Shown: positions 11,900 to 24,616, counted from the stretch's first letter. The stretch is 64,000 bases of DNA from Panaeolus papilionaceus (GCA_015501605.1 JADNRZ010000014.1:1302001-1366000), one strand, 5' to 3'. Translations and numbers: made by a program. The notes: generated from the sequence alone by a model not told the origin.

Positions 11900-13459
11900 C
11901 TATATCACATAGACCGCGCAACAAACCTCCAAATTAGGGTCGTTCACAGTTCGCAATCTCTTCAGCGCATCATCCAACACGTGTTCATAGTCACCCTTCT
12001 TCCAGTCCACTTGACATCTGGCCTCCCACTCCATTATTGGTGAATTCTGGTTTCGAAACAGCGGAAGGCACCGGCTTCGGAGAGGGAGGCAAATGCAGAT
12101 TTCCACATACCGAAGGTTTGGAAAATCAAGTCTATCAGCCGTCAGCAGTGCGTCGAGCGTTCTCCAAGTCTGTACAAAGTCTGCATTGACATCAGGCATT
12201 GCCACCGACTCATCCAAGTGAGGGGGACGGAAGTTGATGCCGATGACCATCGTTTCAAGGACATTGGATCTTTTGATGGTTGTGAGGCACTCGAAGTACG
12301 AATTGAACATGTAGGGGGTATATCTGTCGATTTCAAATCGAAGGTGAATGACTCGGAGATGGAATTGAAACCTCGGTAAGCAGATTTTCAAGTCGGGAAA
12401 ATATGCTGAGTGGTGCGGGAGCGCATCAAGACCTGTTGGATGTGAATATTAGTAAGTACTCCATCGGAAGAGTTGTTACAATGACGCACCGAGGAGGTGA
12501 AGTTGTTCTATATTTTGTAAATGGCCAAATAGTTCTCTCCCCATATTTTGGCGTAAGTGGTCGGAATGGTGCATGTGTAGGGTGACAGAATTGACGTTGG
12601 GAAAAGCAGACGTGAAGGGATTCTGTCGTTCTGCGATGCAAGAAAATGCCCGCCAATCTGTTGTGACACGGCCATGGATGTCGCGGAGACTTGCAAACGT
12701 CGCTGGTGGGATGTGATATCTGGGAACGTCTGCATCGTCGAGTAAGAAACGGGTAGACCTCACAGTAAGTGACTCGAGACTCCTGCAATACAGAAGAGCC
12801 AGGGTAACAGTGTATTTCAAGCGTCCGGACAAAGTACATGTTTTAAGTTTGAATCCAACTGCTTGGATTGCCGGGGAAGGAGGGGATTCATGCCACGCTG
12901 CTGCAATGCAAGCTCTCAAATGAAGATGGACGAGATTTGGTTGTGAGAGGATAAGGATGATGGGGAGATCTAAGATGTGGAGGAGTGTTAGGCTTGTAAG
13001 ACACCCGTTGTCCACCATGCGATGAAGCGCCTGCAAGGATAATGAAGTATTGCGGCCAACATTTTCTGCACCTGTACGATAACTCTCTCTTGGGCGACCC
13101 AGGATAGCAAGTTCATTGATGTTCGGAAATTGGAGATATATATTGGCACGTGGACTCGGTGATGAGGGAGCATCAAATGATGACCCTAGTCTGGACTTGT
13201 GAATCACTAAGCGACGAGGCAATGTTGAAATGCGTGGGTTGGAGGCCATGAGTTCTTCCAGCCGTGCATACTGCTCGGGGCACGACTCGTCCAACATGAC
13301 CTCCCAGAATAGGTGGCGTTGTCGCATGTGGGAGAACGCAGTTGATACATTTCCGAGAGTAATCAGATCTCTTTTGTAGTCCGGATGAGAGCCAAAGTAG
13401 TCGACGATGAGGTCGAATATTTCATAGGGGAAGACAGGTAAAAGAGAAACATACATCAT
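11900..13459 (-). CDS. F-box-like/leucine-rich-repeat protein
   Basis: Exons 13459-12490 and 12432-11900 give about 500 residues. The first 60 residues read as an F-box (LLPVFPYEIFDLIVDYF, then LGNVSTAFSHMRQRHLFWEV): Pro-x-Glu-Ile and a Trp near the end are typical. The rest is irregular leucine-rich repeat sequence. F-box proteins link substrates to the SCF ubiquitin ligase. This is a paralogue of the partial gene at 1-880, with the intron at the same place and phase. Large families of such proteins are usual in agaricomycetes, and individual substrates are unknown. The start is the first ATG before the F-box. Confidence 0.85.
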
Positions 13460-15360
13460 GGTTCATGGAAGAGTTACAGGTCCTTGTGAATTTAGTTTGT
13501 GGCATCAGCTGATGAGAATTGTCGCCTCACAAGCGGTTTAGTGCGACAGCGGCATGCTGGCGGCATGTCAACTGCCATCAAAACCTTAGTTGACTTTTCG
13601 CCTGAACCTTGCATCTCATTTTTTGTCCAGAGCTAACAGTGTTCACTCCCTATATCACAATTCACAATATATGGATGTAGCATTTGAGTAAAACATTGCG
13701 AGCCAATATGTTTTGCGGTTAAGGGCAGGTTATGCAGTTGGCCGTTGCACCGCTATGTTCACGGTCAAGCTTTGTCCTCTTGTCGTCTTTCACAAAGATC
13801 AGGTTTAACTCTCAATACACTTGCACTAATAACCATGTCTTGAGCGAGATTTACTCTTCTCTTCCTTTGTTTTGCGGAGCCAGCTTCAGCCTGCTGCCGT
13901 CTCCCAAGTGATCCAATCACGATGCCTGAATGATGGACTCAGACACTATCGGTCATAGAGTGTGCTCCTTGGGAGCAACGTTTATGCATAGTGTTCCGTT
14001 GAGTATCCGTTTCCACCAATTCCTTGATTGTTACGCTGGATTTTTAGTGCGCGGAACACCTAAGCTTGTAAGAGACCCAAATGTCGATAAACATGATAGC
14101 ATGTATGTCGTTTCAACCGAGATGCAGGGACAGGTAGCACACAGCGTTATATCACATGAACCCCACAACAGACGTATAAATTGACTCGGTATTTTTTCAC
14201 GCCTTATTCGCATTAGGGATCCATCTGATAAGTCTCCGAAAAACTTGGCGCGGGCATCTGGAGACGGATACATAAACACTTTCCATATCTCTAAGGTTCG
14301 GGACGTCATCCCTGTTCCCCATTGGAACCTCGTCAAACCTTTCCCACTCTCAGGGTGCACGAGGCTCCTACTGCAATGACCGGGCGCCCCGTTACAGATT
14401 TTAAACAGATTACTTATCTGTTTGACCAAATAGATCAATTCAAACACTATTTGAGATGCAAACTTGGTTGACGTGTGCGTGGAACGAGCTCACTCGGTGA
14501 CTGGAGTGAGGTCAGCCTTGCTGAGGGCGCTCTGCATTTGCGTGTGGGTTTTTCAAGCTACACTTGAAGCCAACAATGCTTCCTTAGACAGAGATGAATG
14601 CTGAGACACAATAAATTAAGCTGGTGCATTTCCACGAAGGCTTCTACACAAAGTAACGTGGGGGGTTCAAAACAAAACAAGAAAGCGCCAACGCGTCATA
14701 CAAGAATGAGTATGAAACAAAAAGCAAAAACAAAAACAAAAAACAGGTAAAAGAGGGGTGGAGTGAGAGAGAGCAGTTGAACGATAAAAGCAGAAAAATT
14801 ATAAAGAAAATAATGGAATACGTGAATCGGAAAGAAAATATCCGTGCTCCTCATGTCACTGTTGAACGGATGGAGCGATTCTGATCTCTATCAATCCCAT
14901 ATTACACTACTTTCCCAGACCCTCGAATATCTAACCTTAACTACATCAGCCAGAGGAGATTGATATTTGACAGAGCCAGGTCATCAAGCTCGATTCAAAC
15001 TTCATCCAGAACAGGACCGGTGACCACAGTGAGATTTCGAAGAAGCATGAGAGGAGAGAACAATGCGAAGGAGTCCTGTTATAATGCCACCTTACAGATA
15101 GCATGTGGGGCATGCAGAGAATACATGCATACAATGAGCGTGCTCCAAGCGCACGCCGTTGGGGTGACTCCAAGGGACGAGGCGCCGTGTAGCGCTAGGT
15201 CTGCTGTGTTTGTCAGATTCATGGCCTTCGAACCCCAAGCATCAGCCGCAGTTCATTCTGCTCGAGTTCTCCACAAATTATCTCGTAATTTAATCCACTT
15301 TGCCAAGACAGATAACATTTGAACGCCACTAAGGAATGGTTCAGTAGGCGCCAAAATGGC
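13460..15360. other. long intergenic stretch, no gene supported
   Basis: The 138-codon minus frame at 14031-14447 and others match nothing I recognise and have no start context or splice pattern. An A-rich (CAAAAA)n-like stretch sits at 14717-14745. The TATA region of the next gene closes the interval. Confidence 0.4.
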
Positions 15361-15370
15361 TATAAAAAGG
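15361..15370 (+). promoter_or_regulatory. TATA box of the small secreted protein gene
   Basis: TATAAAAAGG at 15361-15370 lies 138 bp before the ATG at 15499, the usual spacing for highly expressed fungal genes with a short leader. Confidence 0.6.
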
Positions 15371-15498
15371 CTCCCTTCAGAGTTCGTTTTTTTTCATCCT
15401 GAGCTTCACTTACTTCCCAAAGTCACAAAGTCAGTGAGCAAGCCCTTTTTATAATTCGCTTTTAGCGGTACTAACTAGCACTCATAGCAGCTATCGAA

Positions 15499-15888
15499 AT
15501 GATCTTCAAACCTTCCACCATTCTCGTCGCCCTCTTCGGCGCCGCTGCCTGCCTCGCCAGTCCTGCCGCTGCCCCGGAGGAGGTCACTATCACAAAGAGA
15601 GTCTGGCTGAGCAACATCGACGTCCAGGCAGCTTGCAAGGAGCAATACACCAATGACTACGTTGCTATCACCACCGGCAATGGCTGCGGTGATTGGCAGT
15701 GCGTCTTGAACAACAACAGATACAGCGTGAACATGGACGGTTACTGTGTTCGTCGCCATGGTGGTGAAGCTTATGCCTCTTGCGGTGGTGGTGCGTCTAC
15801 CACAATACACTCTGACTGACAGAGTGTGCTAACAGATTCTTTTCAACTAGGCACCGTTTGGGACTGGCAATGCCACGACCGTTCTTGA
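15499..15888 (+). CDS. small cysteine-rich secreted protein with Kex2-type site
   Basis: Exons 15499-15790 and 15851-15888 keep phase and give 109 residues. Residues 1-20 are a clear signal peptide ending ACLA. A short propeptide then ends TITKR, a dibasic site for the Kex2 protease, so the mature chain of about 75 residues likely starts VWLSN. The mature part has six cysteines (one early, the GCGDWQC pair, then three more), enough for three disulfides. It is secreted through the Golgi. I do not recognise the family; small secreted cysteine-rich proteins may act as effectors, antimicrobial peptides or wall proteins, and nothing here decides between these. Confidence 0.78.
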
Positions 15889-16552
15889 GTCATGAGCAGT
15901 TGCTTCGAAGGCGAGGGATACGAATGAGAGAAGAAGTAATGATGCCTGGGGGTTTCGTGATTGAGTTCTGGGCGTCTGATGTTTTTGTCAAGAATTTCTA
16001 TGTGTTTCGTTTGTAAATTTGTTTAGGCAGATATGATATTCCATATCTCTCTCTTTGAGCATAGAAATAAATTATCTGTCGACACTGTGTACAATCGAGC
16101 CTCCTTTACTCTTGAGTGCCACGTTAAGCATCAATGCAAGGTTTTGTCATGTCCTCGCTAACGCCCGCACCGCATGATGTCAAGCGCCCAACTGATATCA
16201 GGTGTTCATGTCAAGGTCGGGTCTCTGCGACGGTATCAATATTTCTGCAAGACGCGCATGGTGTGTATTATGTGTGACCTTCCAAGCAAAGTATGGGATG
16301 AAGAGGCAATGCGGGAAATGAGGGGATCCTTGGATCGTAAATATGCCTGAGGGATGGCCGTTCAGTGCTTACAATTTGTCCTCGAAATTTCCTCTCCAAC
16401 CGCTGCTCCTGTCCCATTCATTTCGGAACTTGGACGATAGCTTACAGACTCGACTTAATACATATATTACTCCATTAATCAACAAAATCTCGAAAAAGGG
16501 TATGTAGCAGTCATTTTGAGCCTCATCCAGCCAATCCCCACAAATTCGACCC
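15889..16552. other. 3' flanks, no gene seen
   Basis: This is the 3' region of the secreted-protein gene, with an A-rich AATAAATTAT polyadenylation-like word at 16066, facing the 3' end of the NmrA-like gene. The two genes converge. Confidence 0.5.
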
Positions 16553-17611
16553 CTAGTTCCACACCCCAACATTAGCTTTCACAAACTCCCTCAGCCCGAT
16601 CTTTCCTATCCACTTCTCCCGCTCGGGGGCATTAAACACCGCCTCCTCGGTCCCTTCATTGTATGCCTGCTCAGCAAGACTGAGCGGCTCGGTGTATGTG
16701 GGGGACATGCCGAAGGAGGTGAAGATGGCTGTGTGGGCTTCAGGGGTGATGCGGTTGTGGGAGATGGGTTTCTGGAGCACTGAGGTGAACAGTTGCGCGA
16801 CCTGTTGAGGGGGAGAAAAAGGGTGTTAGCCGAGGGTATATATGAAAGGGAGGAGAGGGACTAGAGAATAGAGCGGGGGAACAATGTACCTCATCGTATG
16901 AATACAGCTCGGGACCCACGACGTATAGTTGCCCGTTATCGTACTTCGACGTTGTTAGGGCCTCGAATGCGGCCTCTGCGATGTCGTCTGTGTGAACGAA
17001 CGCGACGCGGCCGTTTTCGGCGCAGGAGAAGATGGAGGAGGTGGATTTGATAGACGAGACGTAGAGGCGTGTGAAGTTCTCTGTGTTATTGGGATCCATA
17101 TTTTTCGTTAGCTTTGGTTTGAAAGAAGAAGAGACAAAAGCGAGGAGAAATAAAGAAAAGCAGACGTACGCATAAAGGCTGGAGGCCTCAACACAACCCA
17201 CTCTTTCACACCCTTCTCCTTCCCATGATCAATAAACCATTGATGCACACTACCTGCGAAGTGTTCGCCTGGTGGAGCGAGCGATGCACTAAGAAGGACG
17301 AACTTGCTAACACCTTTTGATACGGCTAGCTCGATGAAGGGCTGCACCACGGGTAGGGGATCAAGGATGGCGGGTCCGATGATGTAGGTGCGGTCAATGG
17401 GTGGGAGGGTGGTGGAAGTGGAGTTCGATGTGATGTAATTAAACGGATTGAGGAATGTCGAGGGGTCAGACCAGTTAAATGCGACGGCGGGGAACGGGTC
17501 GGGTGCAACGCCTGATCTGGAGGTGACGAGGAGGGGGCGGGAGGCTTTGTGTAGGAGTTTGGCGAGTGCGAGGCCGGTTTTGCCTGTGCCACCGATGATG
17601 AGAGTGGTCAT
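16553..17611 (-). CDS. NmrA-like NAD(P)-binding oxidoreductase
   Basis: Exons 17611-17170, 17080-16890 and 16801-16553 give 293 residues in phase. The protein starts MTTLIIGGTGKTG, an N-terminal Rossmann dinucleotide-binding loop. HTDDIAEAAFEAL and GPELYSYDEVAQLF in the middle and a PLSLAEQAYNEGTE-type C-terminus are typical of the NmrA/ergot-alkaloid EasG (festuclavine/agroclavine dehydrogenase-like) branch. Members reduce imines or double bonds with NAD(P)H, or act only as NADP sensors. No alkaloid pathway genes lie nearby, so substrate and pathway are unknown. A frame extending upstream to 17839 is not homologous, so I start at 17611. Confidence 0.85.
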
Positions 17612-18400
17612 TTGGTGAGAGTTGTAGTAGGTGAGGTGGTTGTGTATTGAATATCTCGTGAGGTGAAGTGAGGTGTTTTTATGACTTCGAGGTAAGGTAT
17701 GACCCGAAGGATGACATAGGAGGATGACATGAATCGGAAGCGCTCTATGCGACGTTGATGCGACGTTCGTGTTGAGGTATTGTGTGGGTTTGTCATGCTT
17801 GGTTATAAGCTTTGTAAGAACCTTCCTTAATGAATACATTCCGTATTCGCCAAGTGATGGCTGTCAACTCGAATGAGCGCTCATGTCGAACGAGTCATTG
17901 TAGGGATTGAATTGTTCTGTAACTTGAACTTCACGGTGCGCAGTTGTGCTATTTTTAGCATCACAGGAATTTGCCGAACAGGGGTGTCGCGTTACGACGT
18001 GATGGTGGATAACACGTTATGTCACATAGTTTGGAGTCACACCTCTGCCTGTCACCATTGCCACTACACCATGATGCCGTTCTGTACTGCGCCGCCGGAC
18101 CTCTTCTCTCCTGAAAAGCCACTCGAAAATGTCTAGAAATTCATTGAAACCTCTTGTCTTCACAAATTGCAACAAGCTCTCACTGAGGAACAACCTGCGT
18201 TGTTAAGTTAAACCAATGTCTCACTCTGTTGTGTAGGGTTTGGGCGAAGATATCATTCTTCATGCTTGATGCTAGACTTCAGACTTTGACTGCTTCTTTG
18301 CTTCGCTCCACTGGTTCATTCTTACCATCACCTCTCGCATTCATACGCGACTTTCCTGACATCCAACGGCTTTAAAATTCATAGGTTGACGCTACCCACC
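17612..18400. other. divergent intergenic region, no gene seen
   Basis: This is the shared upstream region of the NmrA-like gene (-) and the vacuolar protease gene (+). Short frames on both strands are not supported. Confidence 0.5.
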
Positions 18401-21400
18401 ATGCCTGGTTTACCCAGTGTGGCGACGCGGCTTAAACCTCATTTATCTGCTATACTTATTTCTCTGCTCGTTTTTTTCTATGTGGATGTCTTTTTAGCTG
18501 TTAGGTATGCTGATAAGCTCCCTGATATACCGAGTGATACGCGTGGGTTGGATGTGGAGAACGCGTGGGGTGATTTGCATCAGGTGTGTTTAACCATTCA
18601 TCTTCATCTCATTCTCTAGTCGAATTAAATTCAGCGTGATATTCACCTGGATCTTCTTCTATGTTATTTCATATAGATAACCCGCCGTCCTCACCCCTAC
18701 AACTCTCACGAAAACGACCTTGTCCAAGGGTACCTCCTCCGTCGGCTTCGCTCGCTCTCTTCACAATACCCGCACATCCAATACACGTCTGACACCTCAA
18801 CGCACATCAACACAACCTACATCGACCCCCCACACTCGGCCTACTTTGAATCCATGAACATCATTGTCCTCGTCCCTGGCCTTGATGCCCAGCATGCGCA
18901 GACAGGAGGCGTGTTGTTCAGTGCCCATATCGATTCTGTGGCGAGTGGTGTTGGTGCGACGGATGATGGAGTTGGAGTTGTTGCTATCCTTGGGTTGGTT
19001 GAGTATTTTGCAAAGAATAGGGCGAGGAGGAGTGTTGTGTTTAATTTGAATAATGGGGAGGAGGATGGGTTGAATGGGGCGATGGCGTATGTGTCTCTGA
19101 AATATTTTCGGTTTTTATTGAAGGGGTTGCTGATATTTATTGGCATATTAGGTTCTTCAAACACCCTTGGTCGACTATTCCTGATACCTTTATCAATTTT
19201 GAAGGATCAGGAGCTGGAGGGTATGTTGCCTTCTGTTCATGCTGACCTCACCTCGTTCCTTTTATCTAATCTCATCTAACTTACCTCCCTTCTTCCGTTA
19301 GTCGTCCCATATTCTTCCGTTCCACCTCTGTCCTCCCTCTGCGCGCCGCAAAATCCAACACCCACGCACACGCCAACGTACTCTCAGGCGACGCCTTTGA
19401 ACACCAGCTTCTCAGATCCCGCACCGACTTTACTGTGTATTCTAAATCGCTTCCTGCGCCTCACTTGGGTGTCCCCCAACATGGAAGAAGGCCGATGCAG
19501 GGGATTGATTTAGCGTTTTATAAACACAGGAGCTATTATCATACGAAATACGATGCGATTCCGTTTATTGATGGCGGGAAGAAGGCTTTGTGGGCGATGA
19601 TGGACCCTGGGAGGGGGGTGGGGTGGGAGTTGGCGAATAGGCCTTTCCCTCACGAGGACGCAGAACAAGTGAGGGTGGAAGAGAGGGAGGAGGGGTGGGG
19701 TGATGCACCTGTGTTTTTTGATCGTAAACTTCCCATTTTTGGTGGTTTTGAGAAGTGGTGTTGATGACCCTATGCAGTATTCAACCGCCATCTTGTCGTA
19801 TTTTCGCGTTCTACACTGTTCAAGCTCAATCTGGGGGTTTTATTCTTGCTTCCCTTTTTACTCTTTATCGCTGTCAGCGCCAGGAGGTCTCAACGAGCCG
19901 ATGAGGCACTTTCACCTCGTTCACCAGATGATGCGCAAGGGAGGGGCGTATGGCGAGGTGTCGCGTCGTGTGTCGTCGATTTTGCGAAGGATACGCGACC
20001 GGTTCATAAGGATATTTACGAGGCTCTTGTATCGCCTGAAGGCAAACTGTTTTGGAGGTCACTCTTCCTTGCCTTGATCGCGCAGGCTGTACTGGTGGGG
20101 TTGTATTCGACTTTTAACCCATTTGTGAATCGCTATTCTTTCTTTTCAAGATTTTGGGTAGATTTCTGACGCATATATTTTACTTTAGGTCGTCTATGGA
20201 CGCGCATACTACGTCTTAGCATCGTTCTTTTTCTCTGGGATCATCGTTTTTGGGTTATGCGCGTATAATTACACCCCGTCTGCGTCGACGACTCTCGCGT
20301 CTATTGGGCCCAACTCCCAGCCTCACACTAACACCCGACCCAACACCACCAATACTCAGCCCCTCACCCGCCTCCTCCTCAACACGTACATCTTAGCGTA
20401 CCTCATGACAGCACTGGCGACGGTGTTGGTGTATAAAGTGGGCTTGGGAGGGACGTATTTTTTGAGTGTGTGGGGAGTTGCGGGGTGGGGAGGCGTGGTT
20501 GGGGAGGTATGGTTTGGTGGGTGGGATTTGTGTGGTGTTGGGCTGGTTGGCGATCTCGGTATTAGTGGGGATGGGGAGAAGGGTGGACAGCAGGAAACCA
20601 GGGGGAGGGAGAAGAATAAAGAAAAGAGGGACACGGGGAAGGAGACGAGGGGGAAAGTGGACGAGCCCGTTGAGTTGAGGAGGAGTATGAGGAGGCAGGT
20701 TGTGGGTGGTGCTGCTGAGGGAAGTGTGGTGTACAAGGAGGTTCCTCCTGTTGCTGGTTTTACTTCTTCGTCTTTGTCTCCGTCCAACTCGCGTGGCGGT
20801 ACCACTTCGACGGAAGCTCCTGCTTCTGATTCTGTCGCCCCTGTTGATCAAAGTGTCTCATCCACCTCTGCGCCTGCGCCTGAAACAACCTCTGCAACGA
20901 CGGCGACGGCGATATCGACGTCCCCAGTCAACATTCACGTCTTGTTGATGACAAGGCTTCTGCAGCTGTTCATCACTGTGATGATCCCTGTTGTGTTGAT
21001 GGGTCATGTGGCGCAATTACTTGTGGATGGGATGAGCCAGACGTTGGCGGATGGGAGTCGGGGGGAGATTAGTGAGTTTGTTCCTGTTTTTTATTGTGGT
21101 TTTTCGAATTTTGCCTTTGTCTTTTATTGTTCTGTTTCTATCCTTGAGTTTTCATTTTGTTCTTAGCTGCTGCGAGCGTGCACAGTAGAGGTTTGGTTGT
21201 TTTTGGGCTATAATTCTTTGTTTTCACGCCTTGAAACCATGATTCTCTGCATAAGCCATTCGGTCTGGTACTGTTCGATTTCGTCCGTTACGCGACCTAA
21301 TTCTCTTTTCTATCCCTTATCCTATTCACCCTTGTTTTACTCTTTCTACCTTCAATTTGACGCGACGCTGACTTCCATTCACAGTTTACGCAGCGCTGGC

Positions 21401-22676
21401 TCTTTTAGGTGGTCTCCTGGCTATCCCTGCCGCACCTTGGATATTAGCGGCGTGTTTCGATGACGCGTCCATGGGTGTCACTGGAGATGATGACGTCGCT
21501 ACCACGCAAAAATCGCGCTCAAAATCGAAATCCGATTCACCTTCTCATCCTTCTTCGTCTCGGTCTCAGTCAGACTCTCCACCCCGATCCCAGGCCCCAT
21601 CGACCTCGCGACTAAGATCCATGAGACGCAACAACCCCTCCATCCTCTTCACAATTCCACTCGCTATTCTCGTCGTTGTGTTCCACGAAATTGTCATTAC
21701 GAATCTGACGGCTTTTCCGTTTGATTCGAGGGCGCCTTTGAAGGTGTTTTTTCAGCAGCAAGTCGAGTTCCCGCCTATATCTGCCTCTGGGGCGAATCCT
21801 GTCGTACGATTCGGTGACCTCGATGACGACACTACTAGTGCACCGAAAGTGACGACGCTCTTGGTGGGTGTGCCAGCGTACATTAGAGAAGTGGTGCAGG
21901 GACTTCCGTCGACGAGAGGGAAAGAGGTTAGGTGTGCTCCTAGGGCGGATAGGAAGGGTACGGTGGGATGTGAATGGGATGTGGATGTGCGTGGGGACGG
22001 GGTGCCGTCTAGTGGAGTGAGGCATACCGGCAAGAAAGATCCGACTCAGATGAAACAAACGGATTGGTTTGATGCGAATGTGACGAGGACGGGTGCGGCG
22101 AGTGCGAGGTTTGAGGTGAAGGGTGTGAATACGAGGAATTGTAGGTTGTATTTTGAGAGGCCTATAACTGGGTTTGGAGTTGAAAGGGTGGAGTCATCTT
22201 CGGCGTCCTCTCTATCACCCGGATCTCCTTCGTCTTCATCTGGTTCCCCTGGTTCGACTTCTGACGCTTGGTCGACCCAACCCAAAACTCTTGGTGGATT
22301 GACGCACGAAGATGCCACTCCCGGATTTGGAATGCCGCGTGAGGGCGTTAAACAGTTGAATATGTGGAGTAGGACGTGGGGTGCGAAGTGGGTTGTTGAT
22401 GTGCAGTGGCCGGTTGGGGAGGATGAAGGGGCAGTCAATCTCAGAGGACGCGTAGCGTGTGAGTGGTCTGAATATGATAGTGCGAGGGCGGGACAGGTGT
22501 TTGAGTTGGAGGGCGAAGATGGAGATGGTGTGGGTGAGAGGGAGGGAGAGGTGCAGGGTAGAGAAGGCTCGAGTATCCCTGCATTTGAAGAGGTGTTGGC
22601 GTTTGTACCGCGATGGGTGAGTGTGAGTAAGCTATATCATGGGATGTTGGAGGTTGGGAGAGAGTGGGAGATATGA
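18401..22676 (+). CDS. vacuolar membrane M28 zinc protease (Pff1-type)
   Basis: Eight exons keep phase: 18401-18583, 18677-19086, 19152-19220, 19302-19723, 19778-20124, 20189-21071, 21167-21184 and 21385-22676, giving about 1207 residues. An N-terminal transmembrane segment is followed by the M28 peptidase domain: SAHIDSV, GATDDGVGVV, NNGEEDGLNGA and FEGSGAGG carry the zinc ligands and catalytic Glu; then LSGDAFEH, GIDLAFYKHRSYYHTKYD. The second half has several membrane segments and low-complexity loops. Yeast Pff1 is a multi-pass vacuolar protease of this type. It is longer than the usual ~950-1000 residues because of inserted Ser/Gly-rich loops. Exon 7 is only about 18 nt; its exact donor is uncertain (21185 or 21191, same frame). 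Confidence 0.9.
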
Positions 22677-23198
22677 TTATTTTATGTATTTTGGACTTGA
22701 GCCTTTCATTTTTGGCGTCTAGTTTTCAAGGCGAATATGTAAGTAGGGGTTGTATACAGTTGGTGTTGTGCGATAGAAATTTGATTTGGGTTGGGCATTC
22801 GATGTTAATAGGTGGTCGATCAAAGGGTATCGTGCTTCTTCCGTTGCTCCTTCGAAGTGATAAAAAGTCGATGTTTCGAGATGCGTCGGCTCTTTGGGTG
22901 AGAGACTGGACGCACCTTGCCGTTCATGCGCACTTCAAAATACAATTGAGCCCTTAACCTCCCGTACTCGATGGTATGATCGCAATGTCTACCCTCAGTG
23001 AAACAGTGAAACGTTTATTTCAGCTGGGCATCAAGTTAATCTTTACCCAATTATTCATTGTTATAATTAGTATTACCGGACTTTGTGACTCAACTCCGTC
23101 CTCATTGTTCGCCAACACGTGTAGCTACGGCTACAAGCGTGACCAGACAATGGTATAAATGCTAAATTAGTTCAACTCCTGCCTTTTCCTAAACCTTC
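22677..23198. other. intergenic with TATA box for the next gene
   Basis: No gene seen. A TATAAAT word at about 23153 lies 46 bp before the ATG at 23199. Confidence 0.45.
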
Positions 23199-23795
23199 AT
23201 GCACATGGCTCAATATTCAATACTCACTAATACCTCAAAGACGTCTAGTATTGCTCATATCCCGTCACCAGAGCAGCATTCCACATCACGCCCAACAAAT
23301 GATGCATCGTCTTCATCATCGTCCAAGGTAATTATGGTCAACAGGACAATTCCAGGAAGCTGGAACAGCCCGTGCTCCCCATCTCAGAATACACAAAACC
23401 ACCACTACGCAGAAATGAATTGTGTGGCCGAGTCACCGACCATCAAGGCGAAGGAGAACTCGATGTATCTTCCTCAAACACCAACAAAAGCAAAAATATT
23501 CGAAAACAGAAGCGAGTCTACAATGTCCTCAGGCGGCAGTAACCCACCATTTCTGCTTGGACAACAGGACAGCCCGATGTCGGGGAGCAGGACGATCCCT
23601 TTGACGAGGTTGATGCCAAAGAAGGTCATTAAGCAGCTATCGAAGGATCACGAGGGATGGGATTTGGTTGATGTGTATGCTGAGATTGAAGGGAATAAGG
23701 CTCCGGTTTCGCGTTCTAGTACCCTGGAGGAATATGAATTTGTTTCTCCTCCATCACCTTCAGAAGTCAAGACATCAAACTCGAAGAGCAAGTAG
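23199..23795 (+). CDS. hypothetical Ser-rich protein
   Basis: A single uninterrupted frame of 198 codons with a TATA box just upstream. I do not recognise a domain. The sequence is Ser/Thr/Pro-rich and probably disordered, with a Ser run near residues 37-43, several SP/TP sites, and a more ordered patch near residues 135-165 (RLMPKKVIKQLSKDHEGWDLVDVYAEIEG). No signal peptide or membrane segment, so cytosolic or nuclear. It resembles the gene at 38282 only in size, single-exon structure and TATA promoter, not in sequence. Confidence 0.55.
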   Translation: MHMAQYSILTNTSKTSSIAHIPSPEQHSTSRPTNDASSSSSSKVIMVNRTIPGSWNSPCSPSQNTQNHHYAEMNCVAESPTIKAKENSMYLPQTPTKAKIFENRSESTMSSGGSNPPFLLGQQDSPMSGSRTIPLTRLMPKKVIKQLSKDHEGWDLVDVYAEIEGNKAPVSRSSTLEEYEFVSPPSPSEVKTSNSKSK

Positions 23796-24158
23796 CTTCA
23801 GCTCTTTACAATGACAATATCAAGGATCTAAATATATACTACCCAGAGAGGATGCCAGACGCGTTTGAACCTCCTTGTACCACTCCCTGTATTTATCTTG
23901 CATGCACGCTCTCAAACATTATAATATACATCGACAGTTCTATTTCGGATTCCTCTGGATGAGAATATACGAGCGATTTTCATGTGGTGGCATGGATCGA
24001 TTGGCTATACTGTCCACAGCCACAAGAATATTGATAAATTACTTGCCCCACAGCCTTGCAATGCCGCTCTAACAAAAGCCCCTCTTCTTCCGTTTCAGCC
24101 CTAAAATAGTCCATCATACACTGCAACTACCGGTATTGTTTGAATTACTATGATCTGC
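23796..24158. other. 3' flanks, no gene seen
   Basis: A/T-rich spacer between the 3' ends of two convergent genes. Confidence 0.5.
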
Positions 24159-24616
24159 TTAGGTGTCTGCGTCTGTCCACATTGAATTTGTCGACGAGAC
24201 TTCCGAAACCCTCTTATGGTGCTCCTGATCGTTGCGATATAAGGCCTGTTGTTTGTAGAAGTATGGACTTTGAAACTTGGCTAGAAAATAATAGATGAAA
24301 GCTTAAAAAATAAATTATAAAAATGATAGACATGGGTCTTACGTTCGGTTATCTCAACCAACAGAGAATCTTCTATGTCTTTGTTCTTCCTATCTTCCCT
24401 TCTGGTCAAGACCAGAAGGGCGAAGCAGGAGAGAACTAGGACAGCGCTGATGACAGAGGCAGCAACTATGATTTCTGAACGAGCGTTCGATGAGCCTGCG
24501 TCAATTCCCGACGACGAATCAGCTCGTGCAACCTCTCGATTGAGTCCAGAAAGCATGGCTTCCGTTAGCAGTACAGGGATAGAGTCGGGAGAAGGACCTT
24601 TAGGGTGCATAGTCAT
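24159..24616 (-). CDS. single-pass membrane protein, unknown function
   Basis: Exons 24616-24343 and 24280-24159 join in phase (donor GTAAGA, acceptor TTCTAG), giving about 131 residues. A short Ser-rich outside part precedes one hydrophobic segment (EIIVAASVISAVLVLSCFALLVL), then a basic RREDRK stop-transfer and a cytoplasmic tail of about 55 residues ending TNSMWTDADT. The layout resembles the membrane proteins at 34878-47091. The start is uncertain: 24616 follows directly on a splice-acceptor-like CACCCAG, so an upstream exon with a signal peptide may be missing. Confidence 0.6.

Noticed and set aside
14031..14447. 138-codon minus-strand frame
   Set aside because: No recognisable motif, no splice partner, and composition like other random frames nearby.
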